This document shows positions 26,846 to 36,431 of a stretch of DNA of 64,000 nucleotides, piece after piece. Source of the stretch: Ktedonospora formicarum (lineage in GTDB: Bacteria; Chloroflexota; Ktedonobacteria; Ktedonobacterales; Ktedonobacteraceae); assembly GCF_016587355.1 (NCBI RefSeq), contig NZ_BNJF01000003.1, positions 620,001-684,000 of the forward strand, written 5' to 3'. The notes beneath the pieces are model-generated. The model did no database searches and had not been told where the DNA came from. It saw nothing but the letters and a program-made list of their open reading frames with translations. The translations under genes and the position numbers were made by a program. Numbering within the stretch: the stretch's first letter is position 1; each line of letters opens with the position of its first letter.

Positions 26846-27607
26846 CTAACGAGCATCACTGAGCAGGTGTTCTTCGTGCCTCAGTCGCCACCAAGAACAG
26901 AGCGCGAGCGTGCCAGCGATTCCAAGTAAGGTGAGACGGTTGACCCACCAATCGGGGGCATCATGTGCCCAATAGGTATAGGGAATGAAGATGGGGCGCA
27001 TCGCAGCGATGCTGAGTAGTTCATCATGCAAGAATACGTCAGCCACAAGAGGGATGATCGAGAGGGTTGCGCCCAGCGTCGCATTGCATGTAAAAAATGC
27101 TCCTAGCATGCTCAACATGCTCAATAGTGCGACTGGAGCAAGCCAGACCAAAAGCAAGGAAAGGGGGCTTTGTTGTTGTGTGTACGTTGCCCCAAAGTGT
27201 AATGTCCAGCCCAGATAGGCTACTGAGCAGACGAACAGGGTAAGGCAGGTGAGTAGGTAGCGCCACAAAAGAATGCGTAGGATGCCCGTTCGTGTCGCCA
27301 TTGAAATTTCGAGCAAAGGATCACCTATCACAAGGGTACTGGCAAGTGCCCCTGAGATCAGTCCCGCACCCGTTTCGAGTATGAAACGGCTTAAGGAGTC
27401 GCCTTGATGGATGCTCTCTATTGTACCCGTACGTATCTGGAGCCAGAAGATGGCACAAGAACCAAGAAAACCTAGAAGCATAAGCGCATAGAGCCACCAG
27501 TTTAGGAGGCGTAGATGATAGCAGGCGAGTAAGACATATTCTCGCCAGGGCATGGCATGTGAAGAGGGCGATGAGTCATACCCAAGCGGTATTCTTGATT
27601 TCGACAT
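26846..27607 (-). CDS. ABC-2 transporter permease-like membrane protein
   Basis: The 253-residue protein has about six membrane helices (first at residues 40-58, last at 225-243). Its sequence is divergent, but size, topology and position between another permease and the ATPase identify it as the second membrane subunit of the exporter. The start codon overlaps the stop of the preceding gene (TAATG), indicating translational coupling. Confidence 0.75.
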   Translation of the reverse strand: MSKSRIPLGYDSSPSSHAMPWREYVLLACYHLRLLNWWLYALMLLGFLGSCAIFWLQIRTGTIESIHQGDSLSRFILETGAGLISGALASTLVIGDPLLEISMATRTGILRILLWRYLLTCLTLFVCSVAYLGWTLHFGATYTQQQSPLSLLLVWLAPVALLSMLSMLGAFFTCNATLGATLSIIPLVADVFLHDELLSIAAMRPIFIPYTYWAHDAPDWWVNRLTLLGIAGTLALCSWWRLRHEEHLLSDAR

Positions 27608-28464
27608 TAGTTTCCTGCGCTCCTTCGTGCTTGATAGTGCAGGCTGATATAGAGCACTATCAGAGAGATACTAGCGGTGAGCCATAGGATGACAATGTTG
27701 AGTTGTGCCATTACAAGTGGATGGTCTGAAATGGCCTTTCCCACTGAAGAGGTCGGGAAGAATACTGGATAGACGTAGCGACCTGCAGGATTAAAGATGG
27801 TTCTACTAATCGTAGGCCAATCGAAGAGCGAGATGGTTGCATCGAGCCAGAGTAACGGAAAGCCAATCTGCACAACACGCAAGGGGAACAGGCTTGAGCA
27901 CAGAAGGGTCAGGGCAACGGTTACGGCAGACGCAGGTAAGAAAACGAGCGTGAAGGCCAAGGCCAGTTTGCAGAAGATGTCTGTTGACAATCCCAACCAG
28001 ACAAGAATGCTGCCACAGATCAAGTAACTGAGAAAGGCCGGAACCAGAATGGCGATATAGTTCCCCAGGAACTTGCCAAGCACATAGACCCCGTGACCAA
28101 ATGGAGCTGCCCGTTGTAATTCAAGCATCCCAAGTTGCCTATCGCGTGGTAGGCGGTCCGCGACCAACAAGGATGCGATGAGTGCATAGAGCACAGTACT
28201 GTAATAGGTGTTGAGAAAGGTAAAGAGGTTGACAATTCCTGCCATATCCAGAGCAAAACGTTGTGTGAGTAGGACCCCATTATTCTGCATGTCTATGGCA
28301 TTCTGGATGTAGATCAGGGCAACAAGCGAGCCTGCCAGAGGGAAGGCGAGCCAGAAGCCCCAGCGTCGCCATTGCATGAGTATCTCAGCAGCGATGGTTG
28401 CCCAAAGCTGCCCAAGCGTGGCACGTGGCCCTGGTTTGGGAACTAGCAGTGATATTGGCATCAT
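27607..28464 (-). CDS. ABC-2 type transporter permease
   Basis: The 285-residue protein has about six membrane helices. After the second comes RLPRDRQLGMLELQRAAPFGHGVYVLGKF read in two parts, the typical ABC-2 coupling helix region. Start and stop are coupled to both neighbours: its ATG overlaps the anti-sigma stop by four bases and its stop overlaps the next ATG. It forms the exporter channel with the adjacent permease. Confidence 0.85.
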   Translation of the reverse strand: MMPISLLVPKPGPRATLGQLWATIAAEILMQWRRWGFWLAFPLAGSLVALIYIQNAIDMQNNGVLLTQRFALDMAGIVNLFTFLNTYYSTVLYALIASLLVADRLPRDRQLGMLELQRAAPFGHGVYVLGKFLGNYIAILVPAFLSYLICGSILVWLGLSTDIFCKLALAFTLVFLPASAVTVALTLLCSSLFPLRVVQIGFPLLWLDATISLFDWPTISRTIFNPAGRYVYPVFFPTSSVGKAISDHPLVMAQLNIVILWLTASISLIVLYISLHYQARRSAGN

Positions 28465-29384
28465 AGTATGTAACGTTCCCTTCTATTGATAAAAAGCAAT
28501 GATATGCAAGCGGCTATAAAGGCGATGAGAAAGAGGGCTGGACTCTGGTGCCAGAAGCTCTCATATTGCTGTGCAAAATTGATGGGATGAAATTGTGTGG
28601 AGCTTGCAAGTAGGCGTAGAATCCAGAGCAGCATACAGAGAAAGATGGCGGCATTCGCGTTGCAGAGGACACTTACCAGTAACGAAAGCGCGGTCAGACA
28701 GCAGAGAGGAGCCAGCCAGTTCGTGATAAACCAGGAGAGGGTAGGTGTTCCTTGCGTGAGCAGCAGCGGGAGGAGGCAGAGCAGATTGATCAACAGATTA
28801 TAAGTGAACATGATGCCGCTACGTAAGTAGAGAAGCAGGTGAGCAGGCATGGGTGTGCTCAGAATCACCTCCCGCGCAGGATCGCTCTCGCGAGCATACA
28901 GAAAGGCAAGACCCAGGGCTGTTATGAGTGAGCCAAGAAAGGCTAATATAGGGGCAGAGTACTCCATCTGTCGCGCGAAGATTGCTATGGCTAGAGCCAG
29001 AGGAATCAGTGGCAGTGGCATCCACCAGAGGTCGTGACGAACAAGGCGAAGCTGTGCCCCAACATGTTCCATTACAATGCCACCAAGCCTGAATGTATGC
29101 TCCACTAGTCTGTGCAGAGAGGCGGCAACATTCCGCTCATCAATGCGTTGCTCCACCAGTTGAAACAAATCGGGTCTAGGATTGGGAGTCTGGGTTTTGA
29201 TTGCCTGCAGTGTCTCATATATCCGAGACCAGTGCTCAAACTCCTTCCTACAGGAAGCGCACTGTTTGAAATGGATGTCTATCATGTGCCGCTCTTCATA
29301 CGCAAGAGTATTATTGATGTATGCTTCCAGATGTTCTCGTGGACAGGTAGTGGAGGTCGAAGAATTGCTATATGGGTTGAACAT
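28461..29384 (-). CDS. Zinc-finger membrane anti-sigma factor
   Basis: The 307-residue protein has an N-terminal zf-HC2 anti-sigma motif, HMIDIHFKQCASCRKEF (H-x3-C-x2-C), at about residues 33-49. About six membrane helices follow from residue 125 to the end. The segment PAREVILSTPMPAHLLLYLR resembles an ABC-2 coupling segment. The ATG at 29384 has GGGAG seven bases upstream and starts just after the sigma stop; a longer start at 29405 would overlap the sigma gene. In the family the zinc motif holds the sigma factor until a signal releases it, and the membrane part may sense the signal. Confidence 0.8.
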   Translation of the reverse strand: MFNPYSNSSTSTTCPREHLEAYINNTLAYEERHMIDIHFKQCASCRKEFEHWSRIYETLQAIKTQTPNPRPDLFQLVEQRIDERNVAASLHRLVEHTFRLGGIVMEHVGAQLRLVRHDLWWMPLPLIPLALAIAIFARQMEYSAPILAFLGSLITALGLAFLYARESDPAREVILSTPMPAHLLLYLRSGIMFTYNLLINLLCLLPLLLTQGTPTLSWFITNWLAPLCCLTALSLLVSVLCNANAAIFLCMLLWILRLLASSTQFHPINFAQQYESFWHQSPALFLIAFIAACISLLFINRRERYIL

Positions 29385-29388
29385 ATGA

Positions 29389-29997
29389 TTATATCTCCCA
29401 TCCATTCCGAAGTAATGCGGCCTTCAGAGCGCGCCGGGCATAGCTAAGGCGACTCTTGACAGTACCTTCTGGGATGCCAATAATCGCCGCAATCTCTTTG
29501 TAGGAGAAATCCTGAAAGAAGGCCAATTCCAGGACCTCGCGATGTTCGGGAGTCAGACAAGCTAGCGCTTGCGTAAGCTCTTCTTGGCTTGCCTGATAGA
29601 GCGCGTGCGCTTCTGGCTCTAGGGCTGTATCGGGTATCATTGAAGCAGCCTCAATCTCAATGAGCATGACTCGTGAAGGTTGACGTAGGGCTTTAAATGC
29701 CTGATGGTGAGCTATTCCAAAGATCCAACCAGACATGGAACCGTTGCCCTTGACCGTATGTGCTTTCTGCCAGACAACGAGCATTACCTCCTGTAATATG
29801 TCTTCAGCCTGCTCTTTGTGCCCTAACAGGTGAAATAGGTAGGCGAAGAGGGGGCGCTGAAAGCGCGTATAGACCTCAGCCAGAGCTGTGCGATCCTTGC
29901 GAGCTACACGTTGTAGTAACGTATGCTCGTTTTCCGGTGGGCTGGGTTTGACACGAACCTGGATGGGTATTGCTCTAAGGCATCCTATGATTATCAT
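29389..29997 (-). CDS. ECF RNA polymerase sigma factor
   Basis: The 202-residue protein has region 2 (YLFHLLGHKEQAEDILQEVML in part, GWIFGIAHHQAFKALR) and region 4 (LTPEHREVLELAFFQDFSYKEI in part, GTVKSRLSYARRALK). An ATG at 29997 follows AAGGAGG at good spacing; the longer frame to 30192 is therefore rejected. It heads an operon with a zinc-finger membrane anti-sigma, two permeases and an ATPase, matching the operon at 13.2-18.2 kb. Confidence 0.93.
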   Translation of the reverse strand: MIIIGCLRAIPIQVRVKPSPPENEHTLLQRVARKDRTALAEVYTRFQRPLFAYLFHLLGHKEQAEDILQEVMLVVWQKAHTVKGNGSMSGWIFGIAHHQAFKALRQPSRVMLIEIEAASMIPDTALEPEAHALYQASQEELTQALACLTPEHREVLELAFFQDFSYKEIAAIIGIPEGTVKSRLSYARRALKAALLRNGWEI

Positions 29998-30265
29998 GAG
30001 ATTTGCCTCCTTATACGTATGTACCGCAGATACTCCAAAAGGTTCAATGGGCCGATGCCCAAAACATGTGTCATGCTCTTTGGCATGTTTCTCGGACATT
30101 GGATCTGTTTGCTTTCTGCTCATGGAGATCTCTACTTTCACGACCTCTATGATCGTGTACCACCTGCCTACAGGCAAAAGTAAGCACGCCACTCCTTTTG
30201 AGACTGCAAGAGCATGTAGTATTTGGGATCAATCTTTGAATAAATTTGAGCTTGAGAAAGCCGGG

Positions 30266-30309
30266 ACTTCACAAATTCGCCCAGGAATTCCTGGGCGAAT
30301 TTGTGAAGT
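30266..30309. terminator. 44-base perfect palindrome downstream of the aldo/keto reductase
   Basis: The arms (each 22 bases, beginning ACTTCACAAATTCGCCC) are perfectly complementary with no loop. It lies 43 bases after the reductase stop and about 270 bases before the sigma start, all on the minus strand. It may end the reductase transcript or bind a protein; no T-run follows. Confidence 0.55.
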
Positions 30310-30351
30310 TAATTTACGAAAACCGTGGAAAGGCTGCCTCACTTGCACAGC

Positions 30352-31392
30352 TTAGCTTATGTTGAGCGCTTGTCGTACTACAGAATCGCCGCCGCTTGCT
30401 CGCCATCGATAGGGATAGAGCGGCTTTGGCTCAGTAAGGGAATCGAGGGACGCTACTTCCTCTGGCGAAAGGCAAAGGTTGGAAGCATTTATATTGTCAG
30501 CAAATTGCTCAGGTGTACTAGCCCCAAGAATGACCGAGGAAATGACGGGCTTTGTCAGTAACCAGGCCAGGGCAATCTGAGCAGGGGTCGCTTCCCCATG
30601 AGCTGCTGCAATCTCACGGAGTCTCTCGATAACCGTGTAGCCCTTTTCGCGGTCGATAGAGAGGATGGAGAGATAATCGAATGAGGCCAGCCGTCCAGAA
30701 CTTTCTGAAGTCAGCTCTCGCGAATACTTCCCACTCAGGAAACCACCTGCAAGCGGGCTCCAGACCAGCAACCCCAACCCTTCATAGCGCAAGAATGGCA
30801 CCACGCCATACTCAATGTCGCGCCCTAAGAGCGAGTAATACATCTGCGCGGAAACAAAGGGAGCATACCCATGTTGGCGCTGCGTTGCCAGGAAGGTTGC
30901 AGCCTGCCAATCGTTCAGGTTGGAGTATCCCACATAGCGAACCAGGCCACGCTGGATAAGATGATCAAGGGCTCGAGCCGTCTCCTCAAAGGGTGTCAGG
31001 GGATCGGGAACATGGAGTTGCAGCAGATCGATATAATCGGTTCCCAATCGTTTGAGGCTGGCTTCTGTTGATGCAATAACATGACGGTAGGATAGGCCGG
31101 CGTCTGTGAGGGCCGGTCCTGTCCGAGCGCCAAGTTTCGTAGCGATGATAACATTTGAGCGCTGTGAACCAAGGGCACGGCCAAGATACTCCTCAGCACG
31201 CCCTTCACCATAGTTGTTTGCTGTATCGAAAAAGTTAATACCAGCTTCGAGAGCCTGAGAGACCATATTGTTGGCACGCTCCTGATTCACCGGATGATCG
31301 AAGCCGTAAGAGGTGCCTTCACCAAAGGTCATCGTGCCCAACATGAGCCTGGAGACGACCAAACCAGTCTTTCCCAGTGTCGTATATTGCAT
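30352..31392 (-). CDS. Aldo/keto reductase
   Basis: The 346-residue protein shows the family pattern: INFFDTANNYGEGRAEEYLG (catalytic Asp and Tyr, around residues 53-72), VIIATKLG with the catalytic Lys, DLLQLHVPDPLTP with the catalytic His, and the C-terminal PVISSVILGASTPEQFADNI that binds NADPH phosphate. The length fits the AKR11/YhdN-type (beta/alpha)8 barrel. It reduces aldehydes or ketones with NADPH; the substrate is not identifiable. A TetR regulator is divergent, 187 bases away, and is the likely controller. Confidence 0.92.
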   Translation of the reverse strand: MQYTTLGKTGLVVSRLMLGTMTFGEGTSYGFDHPVNQERANNMVSQALEAGINFFDTANNYGEGRAEEYLGRALGSQRSNVIIATKLGARTGPALTDAGLSYRHVIASTEASLKRLGTDYIDLLQLHVPDPLTPFEETARALDHLIQRGLVRYVGYSNLNDWQAATFLATQRQHGYAPFVSAQMYYSLLGRDIEYGVVPFLRYEGLGLLVWSPLAGGFLSGKYSRELTSESSGRLASFDYLSILSIDREKGYTVIERLREIAAAHGEATPAQIALAWLLTKPVISSVILGASTPEQFADNINASNLCLSPEEVASLDSLTEPKPLYPYRWRASGGDSVVRQALNIS

Positions 31393-31579
31393 GACGTTTT
31401 CTCCTTTTCCTACATCTGGTGGATAGTGATCAGCCGTTGCTCCCGAAGCAACGGTCGTTTATAATACTAGGGCTTGAAATGGAGGCAATCAATCGGCAAA
31501 CTCGCGCTTTTGTCGGGTAGGGGACAAATAGTGAATTTTGTTGGGTGATAGATACACCGTGAAGAAGGGAGAACACGCT

Positions 31580-32179
31580 ATGGCGACTCCACCGAAGAGT
31601 ATGGATCGGCGCGTTCAACGCACACATCAACTCTTACGGCAAGCGGCCATCGAGACGATGAAGGAGAAAGGCTTTCTGGCGATGACGATTCAGGATATTG
31701 CCGACCGGGCCAATGTCAATCGAGGAACGTTTTACGCCCATTATCTCGACAAATACGCCTTACTGGATGAGCTGATTCATGATCAGTTTCAAGAACTCCT
31801 AAAGAAGAGTCTTCCGCCAGAGTCGCGCTGGAATAAGCAGACATTGCGTCTTCTCATGAAGGTTGTACTGGAACACTTCGAGGATGAGTATCATCAGTGC
31901 GATCCGACGGAGGTGGTTGATCCGCTGATTGAGCGGGCCACCAAAGATGCACTGGCCGATCTCCTGTTAGCATGGCTCAAACAGGAGATGAGCGCTGGTA
32001 CCAAATTTCGAGTCCCAGTGGAAACGATCGCCCGGGTAATAAGCTGGACAATTTTGGGAGCTGCGGCCCACTGGTACCAGGAGGGCATCAAGCTCTCGGC
32101 GGAACAGGTGGCCGATGATGTCTTGTTGATCGTCATGGAGGGCGTAACTCACCTGGCTCTTGACACCAAACGAGTGTAG
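31580..32179 (+). CDS. TetR/AcrR family transcriptional regulator
   Basis: The 199-residue protein has an N-terminal TetR helix-turn-helix (MTIQDIADRANVNRGTFYAHY, residues 35-56) and a C-terminal domain of the AcrR type with a TetR_C region (VETIARVISWTILGAAAHWY). The ATG at 31580 follows GGGAG; a longer frame to 31538 is less likely. Divergent from the aldo/keto reductase. A short dyad, CCGTTGCT-cccga-AGCAACGG (31434-31454), lies between the two genes and could be its operator. Confidence 0.9.
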   Translation: MATPPKSMDRRVQRTHQLLRQAAIETMKEKGFLAMTIQDIADRANVNRGTFYAHYLDKYALLDELIHDQFQELLKKSLPPESRWNKQTLRLLMKVVLEHFEDEYHQCDPTEVVDPLIERATKDALADLLLAWLKQEMSAGTKFRVPVETIARVISWTILGAAAHWYQEGIKLSAEQVADDVLLIVMEGVTHLALDTKRV

Positions 32180-32519
32180 AGATCAGAGGGACCTCAGGTA
32201 GACTCCCTGAATAGTCAAACCATTATCCAGAACTTCCCCAATTGTGGACATGCCATATTCAGTGCCTGGTTCCTGCTTCCACCAACACCGCGTGTGTCCA
32301 GCAAAGTAGTTTACTCCACAGCGATCACGCAAATGTGATCTATGCCATAGGGGGAATGGCGTTTTCTTGCTATTGTGGTATTCATAACAGATAGAGATCC
32401 TCTGCTTACTTATCTATACACCTCACCACATCTGCCATTGCTCAATATAGATACTCATTTGAGGATTTGAGCCCACACCCGCTAAGGTATATCTTGATAC
32501 TCAGAAAGGGAAGAACAGA
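32180..32519. other. Intergenic, no gene recognised
   Basis: About 340 bases. A small dyad GATCAC-gcaaat-GTGATC near 32323-32340 is the only structure noticed. It probably contains the promoter of the TPR gene. Confidence 0.35.
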
Positions 32520-33596
32520 ATGGAAAGTCCCGCTTTTCAAAAAGGCGTCAGCCTGTTTAATAACCACCAATTCACGCAAGCCTTAGCCGCCTTTGACCAG
32601 GTTATTAACGCCAACCCACAAGACCTGGCTGCATACTTCAATAAGGCCAAAACATTAGAGCAACTTGGACGAAAAGAGGAAGCGCTTCACGTCTATGATC
32701 AGTGCATTCAGCTTGATCCAACATACAATGGTGTGTACTATGAAAAAGGCGTATTGTTAAGCGCTCTCAATCGTATTGAAGAAGCGTTACAAGCGTATGA
32801 ACAATCGCTTCACATTCAGCCTGATCACGCAAGCACCTATTATAATATCGCTTGTATCTTTGGCAGATATGGACGGTCAGCCGAAGCCCTCGATTTCTTA
32901 GATACGACGCTCCAGCTTGATCCCCGCCACTCAAAGGCTCATTATAACCGGGGCGGTGTCCTCTTTGACCTGGGACGTTACCAGGAGGCGTTAGAGGATT
33001 TTGACCAGGCCCTCTACATTGATCCATCAAATCTTTATGCCCTTGAAGAGAAAGGAAATACCCTTTTGGCTCTTCAATATTATGAAGCCGCTCTCGATGT
33101 ATATAAGAAAATTCTGCAAGTACAGCCTGCGAAGAATTCAGTCATTCACAACATGCAAGCTGCTCAACATGTCCTTGACAACACCCCAAAAGACACAGCA
33201 ATTTCAAACCCTGTCATTGTAGATGAGAGCTATAATACCATGATAAAGTCGCTGATGAATCAAAAACGTTACCGTGAAGCTCTGGATCAACTTGAAGGCA
33301 TCATTGCACTGTCGACGCGACAATTTCCCGATCCTCTCTATAAAGCACAGTTCCCTTCCATCTATTTCAACAAAGGAATATGCCTCTCTCAGCTTGAACG
33401 CTATCCTGAGGCATTAGCAGCCTTTGAACAAGTATTACGCATACAACCAGGCAATACTCCTGCGCTCGAAGCAAAGGCGCATATCCTTGCCTATCTGCAT
33501 TATGATGAAGCCGCTCTGTCCATCTGTCATCAGCTCTTGCTCACTGATCCCGGCAATCAGGCAATGATCCAGTTGATATCGCGAATATCTAGCTAG
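32520..33596 (+). CDS. Tetratricopeptide repeat protein
   Basis: The 358-residue protein is built from about eight TPR units of 34 residues (for example YFNKAKTLEQLGRKEEALHV, YYEKGVLLSALNRIEEALQA, HYNRGGVLFDLGRYQEALED). A linker of about 30 residues near 215-245 separates two TPR blocks. There is no signal peptide or membrane helix, so it is a cytoplasmic scaffold for protein-protein contact. No partner can be named from the neighbourhood. Codon use looks more A/T-rich than in nearby genes, but this was judged by eye only. Confidence 0.88.
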   Translation: MESPAFQKGVSLFNNHQFTQALAAFDQVINANPQDLAAYFNKAKTLEQLGRKEEALHVYDQCIQLDPTYNGVYYEKGVLLSALNRIEEALQAYEQSLHIQPDHASTYYNIACIFGRYGRSAEALDFLDTTLQLDPRHSKAHYNRGGVLFDLGRYQEALEDFDQALYIDPSNLYALEEKGNTLLALQYYEAALDVYKKILQVQPAKNSVIHNMQAAQHVLDNTPKDTAISNPVIVDESYNTMIKSLMNQKRYREALDQLEGIIALSTRQFPDPLYKAQFPSIYFNKGICLSQLERYPEALAAFEQVLRIQPGNTPALEAKAHILAYLHYDEAALSICHQLLLTDPGNQAMIQLISRISS

Positions 33597-33833
33597 CTAC
33601 CAACCAGAGGGTCGGCGCTTTGAGCACATCTCGGTCCATGGCGGCATCCTTCGCCTGATCGAAAGAAGTGAGACACGCCTTACTCAAGGTCCGCGTCGCG
33701 CTTAGCGCGATGTGGACACCTCTTCACACCCTCAATACGCGCAATCTTCATCCGTACGCAGTCCTCATTTGCCCAAATACTTGTGGCGTTGCCAAGGTGA
33801 GCAATGGCAGTAATCAAGAGAGAATGATGTGTC

Positions 33834-34571
33834 TCAACCGCCTGAGAGATGAGCACGGATTAGAAGAAGCGTGGGGACTTCGCGGTTGCCCGGCACTCGC
33901 TCAGCCTGTTTGACTGACGGGCCTGGTTCGAGGGCCCGCGCCAGTGTAAAACCGGCGGTGGCGAGCTGGTTGAGGAACGTGCTGAGCATGCGGTGATAAT
34001 CTCCTACCCGGCTACGAACTCCATCTGGGTTCGATGAGAACCATTGCCGTTCGTCAAAATAGCCGGTGACAATCCTGCCGAGTGGATGCTCTGGATCAGG
34101 CAACGAAGTCCACTGAGCGTGAGGGGTCTCGAAGCAGGGATGAGGAATGGCAAAGACCAACCAGCCTCCCGGTTGGAGAATCCGTCGGATGCTCAGCAAG
34201 GTTGCTTGCAAATCAGCAATAGTGATCAGCGCCATGACACAGACACAGCCGGTAAACTGCTGGTCGTTCAGCCCCTCAGCACGCTGAGCGTCTCCTTGCA
34301 TATACCTAACTCCCAGTGGCTCCTGCTCTTCATAGCGCTGGGCGAGCGCCAGTAGGTTTGGGGCCAGGTCGAGACCAGTGACCTGCGCTCCGCGTCGGGC
34401 CAACTCGCGAGCGACCCAGCCCTGGCCGCAAGCCAGATCACAAATGATTTCTCCTTTGACCTCTCCAGTGAGTGCTAACAGGTTGGGCAGAATCACTTCC
34501 TTATACACTGGCCTTTCTTGCAGGAATTGATCATACCACTCCGCGATATCATTGTAAGAAGCTTGCGTCAT
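33834..34571 (-). CDS. Class I SAM-dependent methyltransferase
   Basis: The 245-residue protein has motif I ICDLACGQGWVARELA (residues 40-55), the acidic loop LDLAPNLL after strand 2, motif GDAQRAEGL and post-motif region ILQPGGWLVFAIPHPC. A start at 34571 (MTQASYNDIAEWYD) is favoured because this opening is typical of the family. It transfers a methyl group to an unknown small molecule. The C-terminal part, with SRVGDYHRMLSTFLNQLATA, is of the ubiquinone/menaquinone-type methyltransferase kind seen in many orphan enzymes. Confidence 0.9.
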   Translation of the reverse strand: MTQASYNDIAEWYDQFLQERPVYKEVILPNLLALTGEVKGEIICDLACGQGWVARELARRGAQVTGLDLAPNLLALAQRYEEQEPLGVRYMQGDAQRAEGLNDQQFTGCVCVMALITIADLQATLLSIRRILQPGGWLVFAIPHPCFETPHAQWTSLPDPEHPLGRIVTGYFDERQWFSSNPDGVRSRVGDYHRMLSTFLNQLATAGFTLARALEPGPSVKQAERVPGNREVPTLLLIRAHLSGG

Positions 34572-34826
34572 AGCTCTCTCCTTGCGTGATGGCGAAAAGA
34601 CCTTCTCCTGGGAGTATACCATCCAGGCTTCTTTGTGGCAGGTGATTCGGGAGAGGCAGAAATCTACAGAAGATACCTCGTTGCGCAACTCATGGGCCTC
34701 ACACGGGCGCGATATCGCTTCACACTTTAAAAGAGTGATTTGGTTTGTTTGGGATTGTTAAGAGAAGATAGGTTATGTATCCCTCCTTTACCTCATTTCA
34801 CTAAACAGTGTTTGATTGTGCTTAGA

Positions 34827-36266
34827 TCAGTTGCTTTGTATTTGATGCGAGATTTCAGAATCATGATTGATCAGAGGGAGCGAGAACCAGAACACGGCAC
34901 CCATTCCAGGTGTGCTATGAAGACCAACCTGCCCCTCATTGAGTTCGACAAAGCGCTTGCACAGATAGAGGCTCAAACCCATACTTAAATCAAGCTCGTG
35001 TTGGATGCTCACACCTTTTCCACGATAGAAGCGTTTCCAGACATGAGGTTGTTCTTCGGGTGGTATACCTGGTCCTTGGTCGCACACCGCCACCCGAACA
35101 GACACATCTTGCTTACCCACCCAGACATTGATGGGGCTTTCGTTTGCCGTATAGATGAGAGCATTATCGAGAAAACAATATAAAATGTCTTGTATACGCG
35201 CTCTATCAATATATACTTGATAATCTGGCTGTGGCTCGGCAAAGGAGAGGCGTATAACACGTTGTGGATGAGTCTCTTGTACATCTTCAACAATTTCTCG
35301 TGTGAGTTCTGCCATGTCGTGATGTTGCTTATGGAGGACAAGATTCCCAGATTGGAGGAGCGAATCATCAATCATGTGATTAATGAGGTGCTTCATCTGC
35401 CAAGCACTTGACCAGGCTTTCTCAAGAACGTGTTGCATACGCTCAAAGCTTCTTGCCAGCCGTGGCTTATCGGTGTTCTCGCTCTCGCATTGTTGTAGCC
35501 GGTGTTGAGCTAACTGAAGATTTCCCATCAAACTAGTGAGTGGTGTATTCAACTCGTGGCTGGTCAAATTGAGAAAATCGTTCATGCGTCGATTCGTCTC
35601 TTCGAGCGCCATCGCGTTTGCTTGAGATTGCATCCATTCATACATCACAAAGAAACGCTCAAGCACCAACACACTCAAGGTGGCGATAGCTTTTACAACC
35701 TCAATATTTTCTTGAGAATAGACATTTCCGTGACCTTGTTTTCCTGTAATAAGAACGCCTATGAAGGAATCTCTGGTAGAGAGAGGGGCAATAAGAACGT
35801 TCTGATTTCGCATCATTTTCTCGTATTCGGGAGGAATATGGACGCGATCGCGAGAAAATTGGCATACGTGTCCCACATGAAGATTGGCTACCACTTCTGC
35901 ATCAAAATAGTCCGAGAGGGAGTGAATACCAGTTCTTTCCTGTAGGAATTGAGCTTCTTCCGGCGCAAATCCACTGACCGCCACAAGATGTAAATATTCT
36001 CCAGGAGACGAGAGCGCAAACATACCGATTTGATCACAATCAATTTCCTGCTTGGCAAGTAGGATCAGGTGCTGTGCCAGATCCTTCATTTCTGTCAGCG
36101 CGTACCAGGCTTTTTGAGGTGACATTAAGGATGGAAGAACTGGTAGTGCTTGAAGCAGAGAAACAAACGTTATTAATGGCTGCTCGATAAGCTCCGATGT
36201 GTTTTGCTCTTGTCCTATCTGTGCTGTTGCCGTTGGCCGTTTGGAGGCAGACCGGTTCTTTTTCAT
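34827..36266 (-). CDS. GAF-domain sensor histidine kinase
   Basis: The 479-residue cytoplasmic protein has a GAF domain (about residues 60-215: IGMFALSSPGEYLHLVAVSG, LIAPLSTRDSFIGVLITG) and a kinase core. The H-box is LTSHELNTPLTS with His237, the N-box is CFLDNALIYT, and G1 is DQGPGIPP, with F-box VWKRFYRG. The G2 box reads LSMGLSLYLCKRF, without the usual GxGLGL pattern, so ATP lid function may be altered. No response regulator lies nearby. The ligand of the GAF domain is not known. Confidence 0.88.
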   Translation of the reverse strand: MKKNRSASKRPTATAQIGQEQNTSELIEQPLITFVSLLQALPVLPSLMSPQKAWYALTEMKDLAQHLILLAKQEIDCDQIGMFALSSPGEYLHLVAVSGFAPEEAQFLQERTGIHSLSDYFDAEVVANLHVGHVCQFSRDRVHIPPEYEKMMRNQNVLIAPLSTRDSFIGVLITGKQGHGNVYSQENIEVVKAIATLSVLVLERFFVMYEWMQSQANAMALEETNRRMNDFLNLTSHELNTPLTSLMGNLQLAQHRLQQCESENTDKPRLARSFERMQHVLEKAWSSAWQMKHLINHMIDDSLLQSGNLVLHKQHHDMAELTREIVEDVQETHPQRVIRLSFAEPQPDYQVYIDRARIQDILYCFLDNALIYTANESPINVWVGKQDVSVRVAVCDQGPGIPPEEQPHVWKRFYRGKGVSIQHELDLSMGLSLYLCKRFVELNEGQVGLHSTPGMGAVFWFSLPLINHDSEISHQIQSN

Positions 36267-36431
36267 AACATTTCTCTGCGCAGTATCAGCTTAAAACCGA
36301 CATACATAATATTCATTCCAAATTCTTTAAATATTTTCTACATTATTATTATTTTGCAGCCGTCCAATCAGAGCAGATAATTCAGCAGGACAATTCTAGC
36401 CTCTGTGCAAACAATGAAGGAAGGATTCCTC

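Noticed and set aside
33668..33913. 81-residue plus-strand frame after the TPR gene
   Set aside because: It runs into the methyltransferase gene on the other strand and has no recognisable features.
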